A stretch of DNA of 31,939 nucleotides from JABFXC01 sp045804265 (GCA_045804265.1 JBJMNK010000142.1:1-31939); one strand, 5' to 3'; shown: positions 1 through 7,938, counted from the first letter of the stretch. Translations and numbers: made by a program. The notes: a model not told the origin generated them from the sequence alone.

Positions 1-20
1 CGTTCGACGCAGTGAGATAA

Positions 21-50
21 GGGGCGGTCCGCCGGCAGGCGGACCGCCCC
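21..50. terminator. Strong rho-independent terminator hairpin
   Basis: A perfect 13-bp stem (21-33 with 38-50, GGGGCGGTCCGCC and its complement) closes a GGCA tetraloop. It is followed on the plus strand by TTCTCTT. In the other direction it lies 45 nt past the stop codon of the minus-strand gene ending at 96 and is followed by TTATCT. It could therefore end both that gene and a plus-strand gene lying left of the window. No upstream gene can be identified in the first 20 bases. Confidence 0.8.
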
Positions 51-95
51 TTCTCTTGTCGAGTACTTCTGTCGCCAGCTAGCGGATCGTGAGGC

Positions 96-2702
96 CTAAC
101 GCGTCGCTTGCGCCGGCCTCGGCTCGCTCGCGGCGAGCAGGTTCGCCATGATCCGGGCCGCGCCCGGCACCGCGTCCGGCAGCTGGCGGAAGAGCGCGAG
201 GCTGCAGTAGATGTAATTTCCCCGGCCAAGCGGCGCGATGAGGAGGGCGCCCGGCATCGGCTCACCACCCGGGTCGTGAAGCGCGAGCACAGTCTGGTAC
301 CGTGGATCGAACTCGCGCGGGATGTACGTGGCCCGCTCCTGCGTCCAGCCACTGAAATCGGCGGCAGTGATCCGGTTCGGGTAGTTGAGCACGCGCGCGG
401 CCGAATCGAGGATCGTCACCGGGGACGTCTCATCGGTGACGCGGTCCTGGTTCCCGAGGCTGACCGTCAGAGGATACGGAAAGAGTCCAGGGGCGCGCAG
501 CTCCTCGCGACCAAATTGCACGACCATCGTCCCGCCGCGCCGCACGTAGTCCAGCAGGTAGCGGTTGTTCGTGACGAGCGACGGCTGGCGAGCGTACGCG
601 CGCGGCCCGATCACGATCGCGCCGAAGTTGTCGAGCGCGGCGTCGGCGAGTGTGTCCGGGTCGAGCAGCCTGACATCGAAGCCGAGCTGGCTGAGCGCGG
701 CCGGCTCGTCGTCGGTGGCGCCCTTCACGTAGCCGATCACGGTATTGGACGGCAGCTTCACGGCAACGGCATCGAGCGCGAGCCGCGCATCGCTGTAGAC
801 CATCCGCGGCTCGATGTGCGCGTAGGCGACCGGGACGTAGCCGCGACTGAACTCGGCGCCGTCCGCGCGCGCGATGGCGCGAATCGCCAGGTTGCCGCTG
901 CTCACTGTCCCGGTGACGTGAAAGCTCGCGACGCGGGCGCGACCGTTGCCGACCGGAAGAACATTCTGCGATGTCGGTTGGCTCGTGAGCCCGGGCGGGA
1001 GCTCGAGCCGGACAGCGACCGCCGCGTCGCCTGAACGCGCCGTTCGGACGATGACGTGAATGTTGCGATCCACCGACACGCCGCTCCGGAGGTACTCGAT
1101 CGGGCGCTCGAATGCGACGCTGACGGCGGGAACGACGAGCAGTGCATGCTCGACATCGCCTTCGATCGGGTCCGTCCTCCGCCTGACGACGGGCACCGCG
1201 AGCTCCAGCGAGTCGCCGGCGATGACCGCGGACACCAGCGCGATCGCGCTCGGGGTGCGCAAATCCTCGGCGACATGCTCGACCGGCGCGGCATAGCTGT
1301 CGCCACGACGGCCGTCCGCCAGCCACCACGGCTGCGTCGGGCGCGCGCCAGCCAGCTGCACCGTGAGCGCGAGCGAATCGCCGGCGGCGACCTTCACCGC
1401 CGCCTGGGCAATGCTCGACGGCGCGACGTCGGTCCCGCCGAAGCGAACGCCGAGCACGCGAACCCCGACTCCATCACGCGCGCGCACGGCGAGCCTGACG
1501 GCGACGCTGTCTCCGACGGCGACCATGTCGGACGCGGCGACTGCCTCGGCCTGTACGCTTGCCGCTCCCGCGAGTGCCCGGGTGCTCCGGCGCAACGCGA
1601 TGTCGAGCGTCGCGATTGCATCGGCATCGCCGGCCGCGCGCGCAGCGGCTGACAGGCGTCGCTCGAGGCGGTGCAGTCGCGCGAGCGCGACGACCAGCGC
1701 CTCGGGGTTCGTGGTGGCGGCGGTGCCTAACGCGCGCCGGGCAGCGGCCAGTGCCGGCTGGATCGAGTCGAGCGAGGACGTGAGCGCCGGTGGCAGTGCG
1801 CGCCCGAGCCGCGCCCATCGCGTGTCCACGCAGTCGAACAGCGTCGGTGTCGTCGGTGAGGCGCAGCGCACGCCGGCCGTCGTCCCGACACGCTGCATCA
1901 CGTGCCATTCCGCCCCGCGCCGCTGTGGCGTTCCCTGCTCCTGCGATTTGTGCATCGAGCGGCCACGCGCCGCCAGCTGCGCGTACGACTCGCCGATCAC
2001 CGGATCGTACTCGCCTGCATCGATCGCGACGTTGCCCTCGCCGGCGACCGGTGTCGCCGAGCGTCTGAAGACGAGCGAATAGATCGCCGCCGGCGCCCAG
2101 GGTCGCAGTCCGCTCGTGCTGCTCGCCGGGAGTGCTGTCGAGTCGCCGGCGATCCTGAACGCCTCACGCGCCAGCATGCCCGAGGCCTTGTGGTGACCGT
2201 GGCCGTCGGCGCTGGTCCCCTGCCACACGCTGATGATGATGTGCGGCTTGTAGGCGCGAATCACCGTCGCGACGTCACGAAGCGTCGAGTCGTGTCCCCA
2301 GCGCGCCAGCGCTTCGTCGGCGCTCTTGGAAAAACCGAAGTCGTAGGCGCGAGCGAAGAACTGATGCGCGCCGTCGGCGCGTCGCGCCGCGAGAAGCTCC
2401 TCGGTGCGCACAACTCCCAGCAGGTCACCACGCTCGTCGCCGATGAAGTTCTGCCCGCCCTCGCCGCGCGTGAGCGACAGGTAGGCCACGTCGGCGTGTC
2501 CGCCCGCCGCGAGCCAGGCGAGCAGCGCCGAGTCTTCGTCATCGGGATGGGCTCCGATCATCAGCACGCGCGTCGTCACGCCGGCGGCAGCAACTTCGCG
2601 CGCGAGCGTGGTGAGGTCCTGGCGGGTCTGGCAGATGCCAGACGATGGAGCGAGCGACCCGGCCAGCAGGAGCGCGGCGGCGAGTCGAGAGAGGCGCAGC
2701 AT
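96..2702 (-). CDS. Secreted PIG-L (LmbE-like) deacetylase with long C-terminal extension
   Basis: The 868-aa protein starts with a Sec-type signal peptide (basic start, hydrophobic residues 7-18, likely cleavage near residue 24). The PIG-L/LmbE zinc deacetylase core follows: AHPDDE at 51-56 and HGHHK at 168-172, where the Asp and His residues are the family's metal ligands. PIG-L enzymes remove acetyl groups from N-acetyl sugars. The core covers only about the first 270 residues. The middle (about 300-640) looks beta-rich, and the part near 655-740 (RRGGTMVVQFGR and around it) resembles a ThuA/glutamine-amidotransferase-like fold. The substrate is unknown, but export suggests envelope or scavenged glycans. 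The stop codon TAG lies inside a copy of the iterated octamer CGTTAGGC. No convincing Shine-Dalgarno is seen; a weak promoter-like pair (TTTGAC, 17 nt, TAGTTC at 2706-2734) sits just upstream. The gene stands alone between hairpins. Confidence 0.85.
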   Translation of the reverse strand: MLRLSRLAAALLLAGSLAPSSGICQTRQDLTTLAREVAAAGVTTRVLMIGAHPDDEDSALLAWLAAGGHADVAYLSLTRGEGGQNFIGDERGDLLGVVRTEELLAARRADGAHQFFARAYDFGFSKSADEALARWGHDSTLRDVATVIRAYKPHIIISVWQGTSADGHGHHKASGMLAREAFRIAGDSTALPASSTSGLRPWAPAAIYSLVFRRSATPVAGEGNVAIDAGEYDPVIGESYAQLAARGRSMHKSQEQGTPQRRGAEWHVMQRVGTTAGVRCASPTTPTLFDCVDTRWARLGRALPPALTSSLDSIQPALAAARRALGTAATTNPEALVVALARLHRLERRLSAAARAAGDADAIATLDIALRRSTRALAGAASVQAEAVAASDMVAVGDSVAVRLAVRARDGVGVRVLGVRFGGTDVAPSSIAQAAVKVAAGDSLALTVQLAGARPTQPWWLADGRRGDSYAAPVEHVAEDLRTPSAIALVSAVIAGDSLELAVPVVRRRTDPIEGDVEHALLVVPAVSVAFERPIEYLRSGVSVDRNIHVIVRTARSGDAAVAVRLELPPGLTSQPTSQNVLPVGNGRARVASFHVTGTVSSGNLAIRAIARADGAEFSRGYVPVAYAHIEPRMVYSDARLALDAVAVKLPSNTVIGYVKGATDDEPAALSQLGFDVRLLDPDTLADAALDNFGAIVIGPRAYARQPSLVTNNRYLLDYVRRGGTMVVQFGREELRAPGLFPYPLTVSLGNQDRVTDETSPVTILDSAARVLNYPNRITAADFSGWTQERATYIPREFDPRYQTVLALHDPGGEPMPGALLIAPLGRGNYIYCSLALFRQLPDAVPGAARIMANLLAASEPRPAQATR

Positions 2703-2784
2703 GGCGAACTATTGGGGTGAAGGGGCTCGTCAAAGCTCCCGGGCTTCGCGCGGGGCGTCAAGCCAGGCGCTGCGGCTGAACGCA

Positions 2785-2817
2785 GAAGAGCGGCCCGATG
2801 ATCCAGGGCCGCTCTTC
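2785..2817 (-). terminator. Hairpin downstream of the 2835-3164 gene
   Basis: A perfect 12-bp inverted repeat (2785-2796 with 2806-2817, GAAGAGCGGCCC) encloses a 9-nt loop, 18 nt after the stop codon of the upstream minus-strand gene. The minus-strand sequence after the stem lacks a clean U-run, so termination is likely but not certain. Confidence 0.6.
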
Positions 2818-2834
2818 AGGACGTGCCTAACGCG

Positions 2835-3164
2835 TCAGCTTGGGTTGACCGGGGCATCCGGCGCCGGCGGGTCCTCGATGGCCGCGTTGCGCGCGGCGCG
2901 GGCGGCGCGAAGGTCCTCCTCGAGCTTCGTGTGCTCGGCCTCGGCCGCGGTGAGCTCGCCGGCGAGGCGTGCGTAGCTCTCGGCATCGACGTCGGTGCCG
3001 GCGGCCTTCGCCCGGTAGACGGCGTAGCCCAGCGCCTGCGCCGCCTTGTCCATCCGCTGCTTGGAGCGGAACGCCTCGAGCTGGATACGCCCCTCGTCGA
3101 GTGCGCCCTGTGCGGCGCGTCCAGCACGATCGAGCTCAGACTTGAGCCGGTCCCAGATTGGCAT
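2835..3164 (-). CDS. Small charged coiled-coil protein, unknown function
   Basis: This 109-aa soluble protein has no signal peptide or membrane segment. It starts MPIWDRLKSELDRAG and is nearly all helix: residues 5-45 and 60-95 are rich in Ala, Arg, Lys and Glu with heptad-like spacing, followed by a Pro-rich tail (PPAPDAPVNPS). I do not recognise a named family. It lies downstream of rpmA but is separated from it by a hairpin terminator, so it is probably its own unit. One copy of the iterated octamer lies 2 nt past the stop codon. Coding is supported by length, base composition and the flanking terminator; no function is proposed. Confidence 0.65.
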   Translation of the reverse strand: MPIWDRLKSELDRAGRAAQGALDEGRIQLEAFRSKQRMDKAAQALGYAVYRAKAAGTDVDAESYARLAGELTAAEAEHTKLEEDLRAARAARNAAIEDPPAPDAPVNPS

Positions 3165-3284
3165 GTTGTCCTCGGGAATCTGTGGTCGCGGGCGGCTGCC
3201 CGCTCCTGATCGATACGCCCCGCGAACGAGCGCTGTTTCAGCACGTTCGCTCGTACCGTGAGATTCTATCGCCGGGAAAAGCGC

Positions 3285-3310
3285 GCGGCCACGGGATGAA
3301 CCGTGGCCGC
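3285..3310 (-). terminator. rpmA terminator
   Basis: A perfect 10-bp stem (3285-3294 with 3301-3310) has a 6-nt loop. On the minus strand it is followed by GCGCTTTTCCC, giving a short U-run. It sits 44 nt after the rpmA stop codon and would end the rplU-rpmA transcript. Confidence 0.75.
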
Positions 3311-3353
3311 CTGGTATTGCCTGCCTGCCGTGCTTCGAATGACGAACGCTCGC

Positions 3354-3623
3354 TTATGCGACCGCGCTCTCCTTCGGATAGACGCTGACCTTCTGTCGCG
3401 TCTTGCTCTTCGGCTCGAACTTCACGACGCCGTCGATCAGCGAGTAGATCGTGTAGTCCGTGCCGAGGCCGACGTTCGTGCCCGGGTGGAACACGGTGCC
3501 GCACTGCCGGATGATGATCGTGCCCGCGGTGACCTTCTCGCCGCCGAAGCGCTTCACGCCGCGGTACTTCGGATTCGAGTCGCGGCCGTTGCGCGAGGAG
3601 CCTACGCCCTTTTTGTGAGCCAT
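3354..3623 (-). CDS. rpmA: 50S ribosomal protein L27
   Basis: The 89-aa protein opens MAHKKGVGSSRNGRDSNPK, the conserved flexible N-terminus of bL27 that reaches the peptidyl-transferase centre of the 50S subunit. The core motif GTIIIRQCGTVFHPGTNVG is also typical. The length is normal, and there is no cleaved N-terminal extension of the Firmicutes type. It follows rplU with a 14-nt gap, the near-universal L21-L27 pair, and both are read from the promoter at 3987-4015. The identification is secure. Confidence 0.98.
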   Translation of the reverse strand: MAHKKGVGSSRNGRDSNPKYRGVKRFGGEKVTAGTIIIRQCGTVFHPGTNVGLGTDYTIYSLIDGVVKFEPKSKTRQKVSVYPKESAVA

Positions 3624-3637
3624 TGTACCCTCCTCGG

Positions 3638-3955
3638 TCAGCCGAGGGAGATGTCGTTGATGCGGACTTCGGTGAAGCCCTGCCGGTGTCCCTGCTTCTT
3701 CGCGTAGTTCTTCCGGCGCTTGAACTTGAAGACGACGATCTTGTCACCAAGACCGTGCTTCACGATGGTGCCGGTAACCTTCGCGCCCTGGAGCATCGGG
3801 ACGCCGGTCTTCGCGGCCTTTCCGTCGGAGCCGAACAGCACTTCGTTGAATTCGACAGAGCTGCCCGCGTCGCCGACGAGCGAGGGAATGCGAAGGGTCT
3901 TGCCCGGCTCGGCGCGATACTGCTTGCCGCCAGTGCGGATGATTGCGTAGGCCAT
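3638..3955 (-). CDS. rplU: 50S ribosomal protein L21
   Basis: The 105-aa protein starts MAYAIIRTGGKQYRAEPG and contains the bL21 hallmark KRRKNYAKKQGHRQGFTEVRI near residues 79-99, which binds 23S rRNA. Length and order (rplU then rpmA) are standard. The 5' leader is only about 25 nt from the predicted transcription start and has no obvious structured leader. No iterated octamer copies occur in rplU, rpmA or the RNase gene upstream. Confidence 0.98.
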   Translation of the reverse strand: MAYAIIRTGGKQYRAEPGKTLRIPSLVGDAGSSVEFNEVLFGSDGKAAKTGVPMLQGAKVTGTIVKHGLGDKIVVFKFKRRKNYAKKQGHRQGFTEVRINDISLG

Positions 3956-3986
3956 GATTCAGACGGGTAAAAGCTGTGAGCCACGT

Positions 3987-4015
3987 AAGATAGGGGCTCG
4001 GCGGGCTGGTGTAAA
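3987..4015 (-). promoter_or_regulatory. Sigma70-type promoter for rplU-rpmA
   Basis: On the minus strand, TTTACA (4010-4015; five of six match TTGACA) is followed by a 17-nt spacer and TATCTT (3987-3992; four of six match TATAAT). Transcription would start near 3980, about 25 nt before the rplU ATG. It is the best promoter match I found in the window, and its position suits a highly expressed ribosomal operon. Confidence 0.7.
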
Positions 4016-4045
4016 GTGGCCGGACGGCACCGCTTTACGTAGGCT

Positions 4046-4128
4046 GTTAGCCATTAGCCGTTAGCGCCGAGCTACGGCGGAACTGCCGCGTGGCAGTCGC
4101 TAATGGCTAACGGCTACCGGCTAATGGC
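4046..4128. repeat. REP/MITE-like inverted-repeat element in the RNase 3' region
   Basis: GTTAGCCATTAGC (4046-4058) is perfectly complementary to GCTAATGGCTAAC (4099-4111). Inside lies a second hairpin, CTGCC-GCGT-GGCAG (4083-4096). Related units recur at the edges (CCGTTAGC at 4059-4065, GGCTA at 4112-4116, GGCTAATGGC at 4119-4128). It occupies the gap between the RNase G/E stop codon and the rplU promoter, so it may also stabilise or end the RNase transcript. The AT-richer repeat units stand out from the surrounding high-GC DNA and look like a dispersed palindromic element rather than a plain terminator. Confidence 0.6.
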
Positions 4129-4133
4129 TGGCC

Positions 4134-5717
4134 TCACGCGACCGCGTACTGGTGCGTCACATCGCGCCCCGCCGACTTCACGACCAGCTTGAACTCGTCC
4201 GGCCTCAGCAGCGGATCGTCGCGGACGTCGAGCTTGAAGGGGATGCCCTTCTCCAGCTTCTTCACGAAGTCGCGCTCCTCCTGCAGGAGGTACATCGCAA
4301 CTTCGGGGTGCAAGCGGACCACGAGGTTGTCCTTCTTTCCCTCGACGGCGATCCGCTTCACCGAGCGCTCGACCCGGCGGACGATCGTCTCGGGCGTGAA
4401 GACGCGGCCGGTTCCGTGGCAGGTCGGGCACGCCTCGGTCATGCTCTGGAGATGGCTCTGCCTGACGCGCTGGCGCGTCATCTCGATGAGGCCGAGATCG
4501 CTGACAGCGAACGCCTTCGTCCGAGCGCGATCGCGGCCGAGGTGCGTGCGCAGCTCCTGAAGGACCTTGTCGCGGTTCGCCTTCGTCTCCATGTCGATGA
4601 AGTCGCAGACGATGATCCCGCCAACGTCGCGCAGGCGCAGCTGCCGCGCGACTTCACGCGCGGCTTCGGTGTTCGTCTTGAAGATCGTCTTCTCGGCGTC
4701 CTTCTTCCCCGTGTAGCGACCGGAGTTGATGTCGATCGACACCAACGCTTCGGTCGGCTCGATGATCAGGTAGCCGCCTGACGGCAGGTCGCAGCGCCGC
4801 TTGAACAGGTCGCGGATCTCGGTCTCTATGTCGAACTTGTCGAAGATCGGGATCGGCTCTTCGTACAGCTTCACGCGATCGAGCAGCTCGGGACCGACGC
4901 CCTTCAAGTACTCGGTGATCTCATTGAAGAGCTGCTTCGAGTCGACGGTCAGCGAGTCGACCTTCGTGCTGAAGAGGTCGCGGATGATCCCGCGCGTGAG
5001 GCTCGTCTCACGATGCAGCAGGATCGGCGCGCGGGTGAAGTTCGTCTTCTTCTTGATGCGCTTCCACTGACTGATGAGCGTGTTCAGCTCGCGCTGGAAC
5101 GTCTCCTGGGTGACGTCCTCGCTCACCGTGCGGACGATGACGCCGCCGCTCTTCTCGGGGAGAATCGACTGTACCTGCTCGCGAAGGCGCTTCCGCTCCT
5201 CGCGCTCGCCGATCTTCCGGCTCACGCCGACTCGCGACGCGAACGGCATGTAGACGAGGAAGCGCCCGGCCATCGAGACCTGCGCAGTGACGCGCGGCCC
5301 CTTCGTCGAGATCGGCTCCTTCGAGACCTGGACGATGATGTCCTGGCCGCGCTTCAGCAGCTCCTGGATCGGCTTCTCTTCACGGTCGGCGCCATTGCGG
5401 CCGTTGCCGCGGCGCTTCTGCGGCTGCGGCGAGTCCTCGGCGTCGTCATCGTCTTCGCTCTCGTCGTCATCGTCAGGCGCTTCGGCCTCGGGGTACACGA
5501 GGTCGGAGGCGTGGAGGAACGCGGCCTTGTCGGTGCCGATGTCGACGAACGCGGCCTGGAGACCGGGGAGGACCGCTTCGACGCGGCCCAGGTAGATGTC
5601 GCCGACCATGCGCCGGTTTTCCGGGCGGTCGACGAGGAGTTCAACGAGCTGGTCGTCCTCGATGATGGCGACCCGCGTCTCGCGCGGATTGCCGTTGATC
5701 AGAATTTCGCGTTTCAT
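4134..5717 (-). CDS. rng: Ribonuclease G/E family endoribonuclease
   Basis: The 527-aa protein has an N-terminal S1 domain (about 36-145) followed by the RNase E/G catalytic core. The Mg-binding aspartates align as Asp329 (in DINSG) and Asp372 (first Asp of CDFIDM), 43 residues apart as in E. coli RNase E. CPTC at 430-433 is the zinc-link motif that joins dimers. It lacks the long disordered C-terminal scaffold of RNase E, so RNase G is the better name. Oddly, the S1 domain carries an insert (about 77-114) with a run of Asp/Glu followed by a basic Arg/Lys/Asn/Gly stretch. Function: 5'-end-dependent endonucleolytic processing of rRNA and mRNA decay. It sits directly upstream of rplU-rpmA, a common arrangement. 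Confidence 0.95.
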   Translation of the reverse strand: MKREILINGNPRETRVAIIEDDQLVELLVDRPENRRMVGDIYLGRVEAVLPGLQAAFVDIGTDKAAFLHASDLVYPEAEAPDDDDESEDDDDAEDSPQPQKRRGNGRNGADREEKPIQELLKRGQDIIVQVSKEPISTKGPRVTAQVSMAGRFLVYMPFASRVGVSRKIGEREERKRLREQVQSILPEKSGGVIVRTVSEDVTQETFQRELNTLISQWKRIKKKTNFTRAPILLHRETSLTRGIIRDLFSTKVDSLTVDSKQLFNEITEYLKGVGPELLDRVKLYEEPIPIFDKFDIETEIRDLFKRRCDLPSGGYLIIEPTEALVSIDINSGRYTGKKDAEKTIFKTNTEAAREVARQLRLRDVGGIIVCDFIDMETKANRDKVLQELRTHLGRDRARTKAFAVSDLGLIEMTRQRVRQSHLQSMTEACPTCHGTGRVFTPETIVRRVERSVKRIAVEGKKDNLVVRLHPEVAMYLLQEERDFVKKLEKGIPFKLDVRDDPLLRPDEFKLVVKSAGRDVTHQYAVA

Positions 5718-6140
5718 CTTTGCCCGTCAACGCACGCACACCCGGCGACTCGGCGGGATGCGTGGGACGGAGTGGTGAACTGGGGTGGGTGGCCGTCGTC
5801 GCCGCGAAATGTGGGGCAGCCGACGTCGCAATCGAGGTCTTCGCCGGTCGGCGCGCGATCGTGTACGCCCGTTCCGTCCGGCGCGCGCGCGTCTGTGCGA
5901 GCGTCGGGATAAGGACGGTGGGCGTACGATCAGATGGTGACAGGATCACCGAACGCGTCGTGGAGAAGTCGCGCACGCGCCGCGCCGATCGTGCTTCGGG
6001 CGGGTCGTGTCGCGGAGAAGCCTGTGCGGCGAGCCGAGTCGCGGAACGGCGCGCAGGCGGAGAAATCAACTGGCAACTGGTTGATATGTAACGATTAACG
6101 GATGGGGACGCAACGCGGTGCACCGCTGCCGCGAGCCGGC
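5718..6140. other. 423-nt gene-free region upstream of the RNase gene
   Basis: No convincing gene is present; a plus-strand ORF at 5720-6091 has odd composition and no family resemblance. The region is the 5' side of the RNase G/E gene. It holds an imperfect operator-like repeat, ATCAAC at 6065-6070 and GTTGAT at 6080-6085, with a tandem CAACTGG between. Read on the minus strand there is a weak promoter-like pair around 6083-6114 (TTGCGT, 17 nt, TACATA). If that is used, the RNase mRNA leader would be about 360 nt, comparable with the long autoregulatory rne leader of E. coli; this is inference. Confidence 0.4.
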
Positions 6141-6719
6141 CTATGCGCCGTGACGCTGCTTCATCCAGAGGCGGATGCCGAGGTACACCATCGCGCCGGC
6201 GTAGCCTAACGCTGCCTTCCATTCGCCGTGCTTCATGTACAGCGGCATGCTGAACCCGACTCCCTCGGCCGGCATCCCCGAGCCGCGCCATGGCAGGAGC
6301 CGCGGAAAGAACGCCGGGACGTTGTTCTGGTATTTCGGGTAATCGTGGGGGAAACGTCCCCTGATGTTCGCTTTCTCACGCGCCATGGTCGGGGCGTAGA
6401 TCACGATGAAGAAGAGCCCGACCAGGAAGATCAGCAGCCAGTTCGCCGCGATCGCGAAGCCGACCGAGATGAGGAAGCTGCCGAAGTAGAGCGGGTTCCG
6501 CGTGTGCGCGTACGGGCCACTGGTCGCGAGCCGGTCGTTCTTCATGATGTGCCCCGACGCCCAGCCGCGGATCAGGACCCCGATCAGCGCGACAATTCCA
6601 CCGATCAGCAGCGATTGCCAGGTGAAGCTGTGGAGGCGCGGGGCGAAGATCACGTACAGCGCGGCGAGAATGAAGCCGAGCGGCAGGCGCAGCTTCTTGG
6701 CGAGTTCGGACGCGGTCAA
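6141..6719 (-). CDS. Isoprenylcysteine carboxyl methyltransferase-like membrane protein
   Basis: The 192-aa integral membrane protein has hydrophobic segments near 12-27, 35-51, 78-92 and 93-110. The ICMT/PEMT-family signature GPYAHTRNPLYFG (68-80) and a C-terminal region FPHDYPKYQNNVPAFFP (123-139) form the SAM and substrate pocket in this family. Such bacterial proteins methylate lipid or isoprenoid acceptors; the substrate here is unknown. The start is TTG (6717-6719), overlapping the TGA of the acyl-CoA dehydrogenase as TTGA. An in-frame ORF runs further upstream but is only a shadow of the dehydrogenase. It is the last gene of a recQ - dehydrogenase - methyltransferase run. Confidence 0.8.
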   Translation of the reverse strand: MTASELAKKLRLPLGFILAALYVIFAPRLHSFTWQSLLIGGIVALIGVLIRGWASGHIMKNDRLATSGPYAHTRNPLYFGSFLISVGFAIAANWLLIFLVGLFFIVIYAPTMAREKANIRGRFPHDYPKYQNNVPAFFPRLLPWRGSGMPAEGVGFSMPLYMKHGEWKAALGYAGAMVYLGIRLWMKQRHGA

Positions 6720-7933
6720 TCCGCGAGCTCCTTGAGAATGTGGCGGGCGATGACTAGGCGCTGGATCTCCGACGTGCCCTCGCCTATTTCGCAGATTTTC
6801 GCGTCGCGCATCATGCGCTCCACGGGATAGTCCTTGGTGTAACCGTAGCCGCCGTGCACCTGGATCGCCTTGATCGTGTTGCGCATCGCCAGCTCGGAGC
6901 AGTAGAGCTTCGCCTGCGCTGCCTGCCGCGCGAACGGCTTGCCATGCATCGCGAGCCACGCCGCATGGAACATCAGGTGCTTGCCGGCCTCGATCTCGGT
7001 CGCCATGTCGGCGAGCTGGAAGCTGATGCCCTGGAAGTCGGCAATGCGCTGGCCGAACTGCTTCCGCTGCGAGGCGTACTTGACCGCTTCCTCGTATGCG
7101 CCCTCGGCGATGCCTAACGACAGGGCGGCGATCCCGACGCGCCCCGAGTCGAGCGTCCGCATGAAGTTGGCGAATCCCTTGCCCTCGTCGCCGAGCAGGT
7201 TCTCGGCCGGGACTTCGACGTCCTCGAAGATCAGTTCGCGCGTATCCGATGCGCGCCAACCGAGCTTGTCTTCCTTCTTGCCGGAGCGGAAGCCGGCCAT
7301 CGCCGGGAGCGATGGGTCGTGCCCGATGCCAACGCGCCGCGCCGCGTCGAGGTCCGTCGTTTCCTTGGTGAGGATGAAAGCGCTGATTCCCTTCGTTCCC
7401 TTCGACGGGTCCGTCACGGCGGTGACGACGAAGATCTCACCGACGCCGCCGTGGGTGATGAAGATCTTGCTGCCGTTGAGGACGTAGTGGCTTCCCTTGC
7501 GCACGGCGCGCGACTTCGTGCCGCCGGCATCACTGCCCGCGCTGGCTTCCGTCAGCCCGAAGCCGCCGAGCACCGCACCCGAAGCGAGCAGCGGCACGTA
7601 GCGCCGTTTCTGCGCGTCACTGCCGAAGTTGACGATGGGCGAGGTGCCTAACGTGGTGTGGGCGGAGATGGTGATCGCGTGCGAGGCATCGACCTTCGCC
7701 ATTTCGTGAATGGCGATCATGTAGCTGAGCAGGTCGAATCCCGCGCCGCCCAGCTCCTCGGGCCACGGGATGCCGAGGAGCCCGAGCTCGCCCATGCGGC
7801 GAACGTTCTCCCAGGGGAAGCGCCCGTCGGCGTCGAGCTCGCGGGCGACGGGAGCGACCTCGGTGCGCGCGAACTCGCGGACCATGTCGCGGACAGCGAG
7901 GTGCTGCTCGGTGAAATACAGCGAATCGTCCAT
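6716..7933 (-). CDS. Acyl-CoA dehydrogenase (FAD)
   Basis: The 405-aa soluble flavoenzyme belongs to the acyl-CoA dehydrogenase family, performing alpha,beta-dehydrogenation of an acyl-CoA with electrons going to ETF. The FAD/substrate signature GFGLTEASAGSD is at 124-135. The C-terminal signature GEGTSEIQRLVIAR places the usual catalytic Glu at 385. HGGYGYTKDYPVERMMRDAK is the standard motif before it. Compared with typical family members there is an extra loop near 200-217 (RRVGIGHDPSLPAMAGF) before SGKKEDKLG. Short- or branched-chain acyl-CoA is the most likely substrate class but cannot be fixed from sequence alone. It starts 5 nt after recQ with TGAGG as a plausible Shine-Dalgarno, and overlaps the next gene by 4 nt. 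It contains two copies of the iterated octamer. Confidence 0.93.
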   Translation of the reverse strand: MDDSLYFTEQHLAVRDMVREFARTEVAPVARELDADGRFPWENVRRMGELGLLGIPWPEELGGAGFDLLSYMIAIHEMAKVDASHAITISAHTTLGTSPIVNFGSDAQKRRYVPLLASGAVLGGFGLTEASAGSDAGGTKSRAVRKGSHYVLNGSKIFITHGGVGEIFVVTAVTDPSKGTKGISAFILTKETTDLDAARRVGIGHDPSLPAMAGFRSGKKEDKLGWRASDTRELIFEDVEVPAENLLGDEGKGFANFMRTLDSGRVGIAALSLGIAEGAYEEAVKYASQRKQFGQRIADFQGISFQLADMATEIEAGKHLMFHAAWLAMHGKPFARQAAQAKLYCSELAMRNTIKAIQVHGGYGYTKDYPVERMMRDAKICEIGEGTSEIQRLVIARHILKELAD

Positions 7934-7938
7934 TGGCC

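Noticed and set aside
5720..6091. 123-aa plus-strand ORF in the gene-free region upstream of the RNase gene
   Set aside because: Arg/Gly/Ala-rich with no recognisable motif, no ribosome-binding site, and it faces away from the surrounding operon; typical chance ORF in high-GC DNA.
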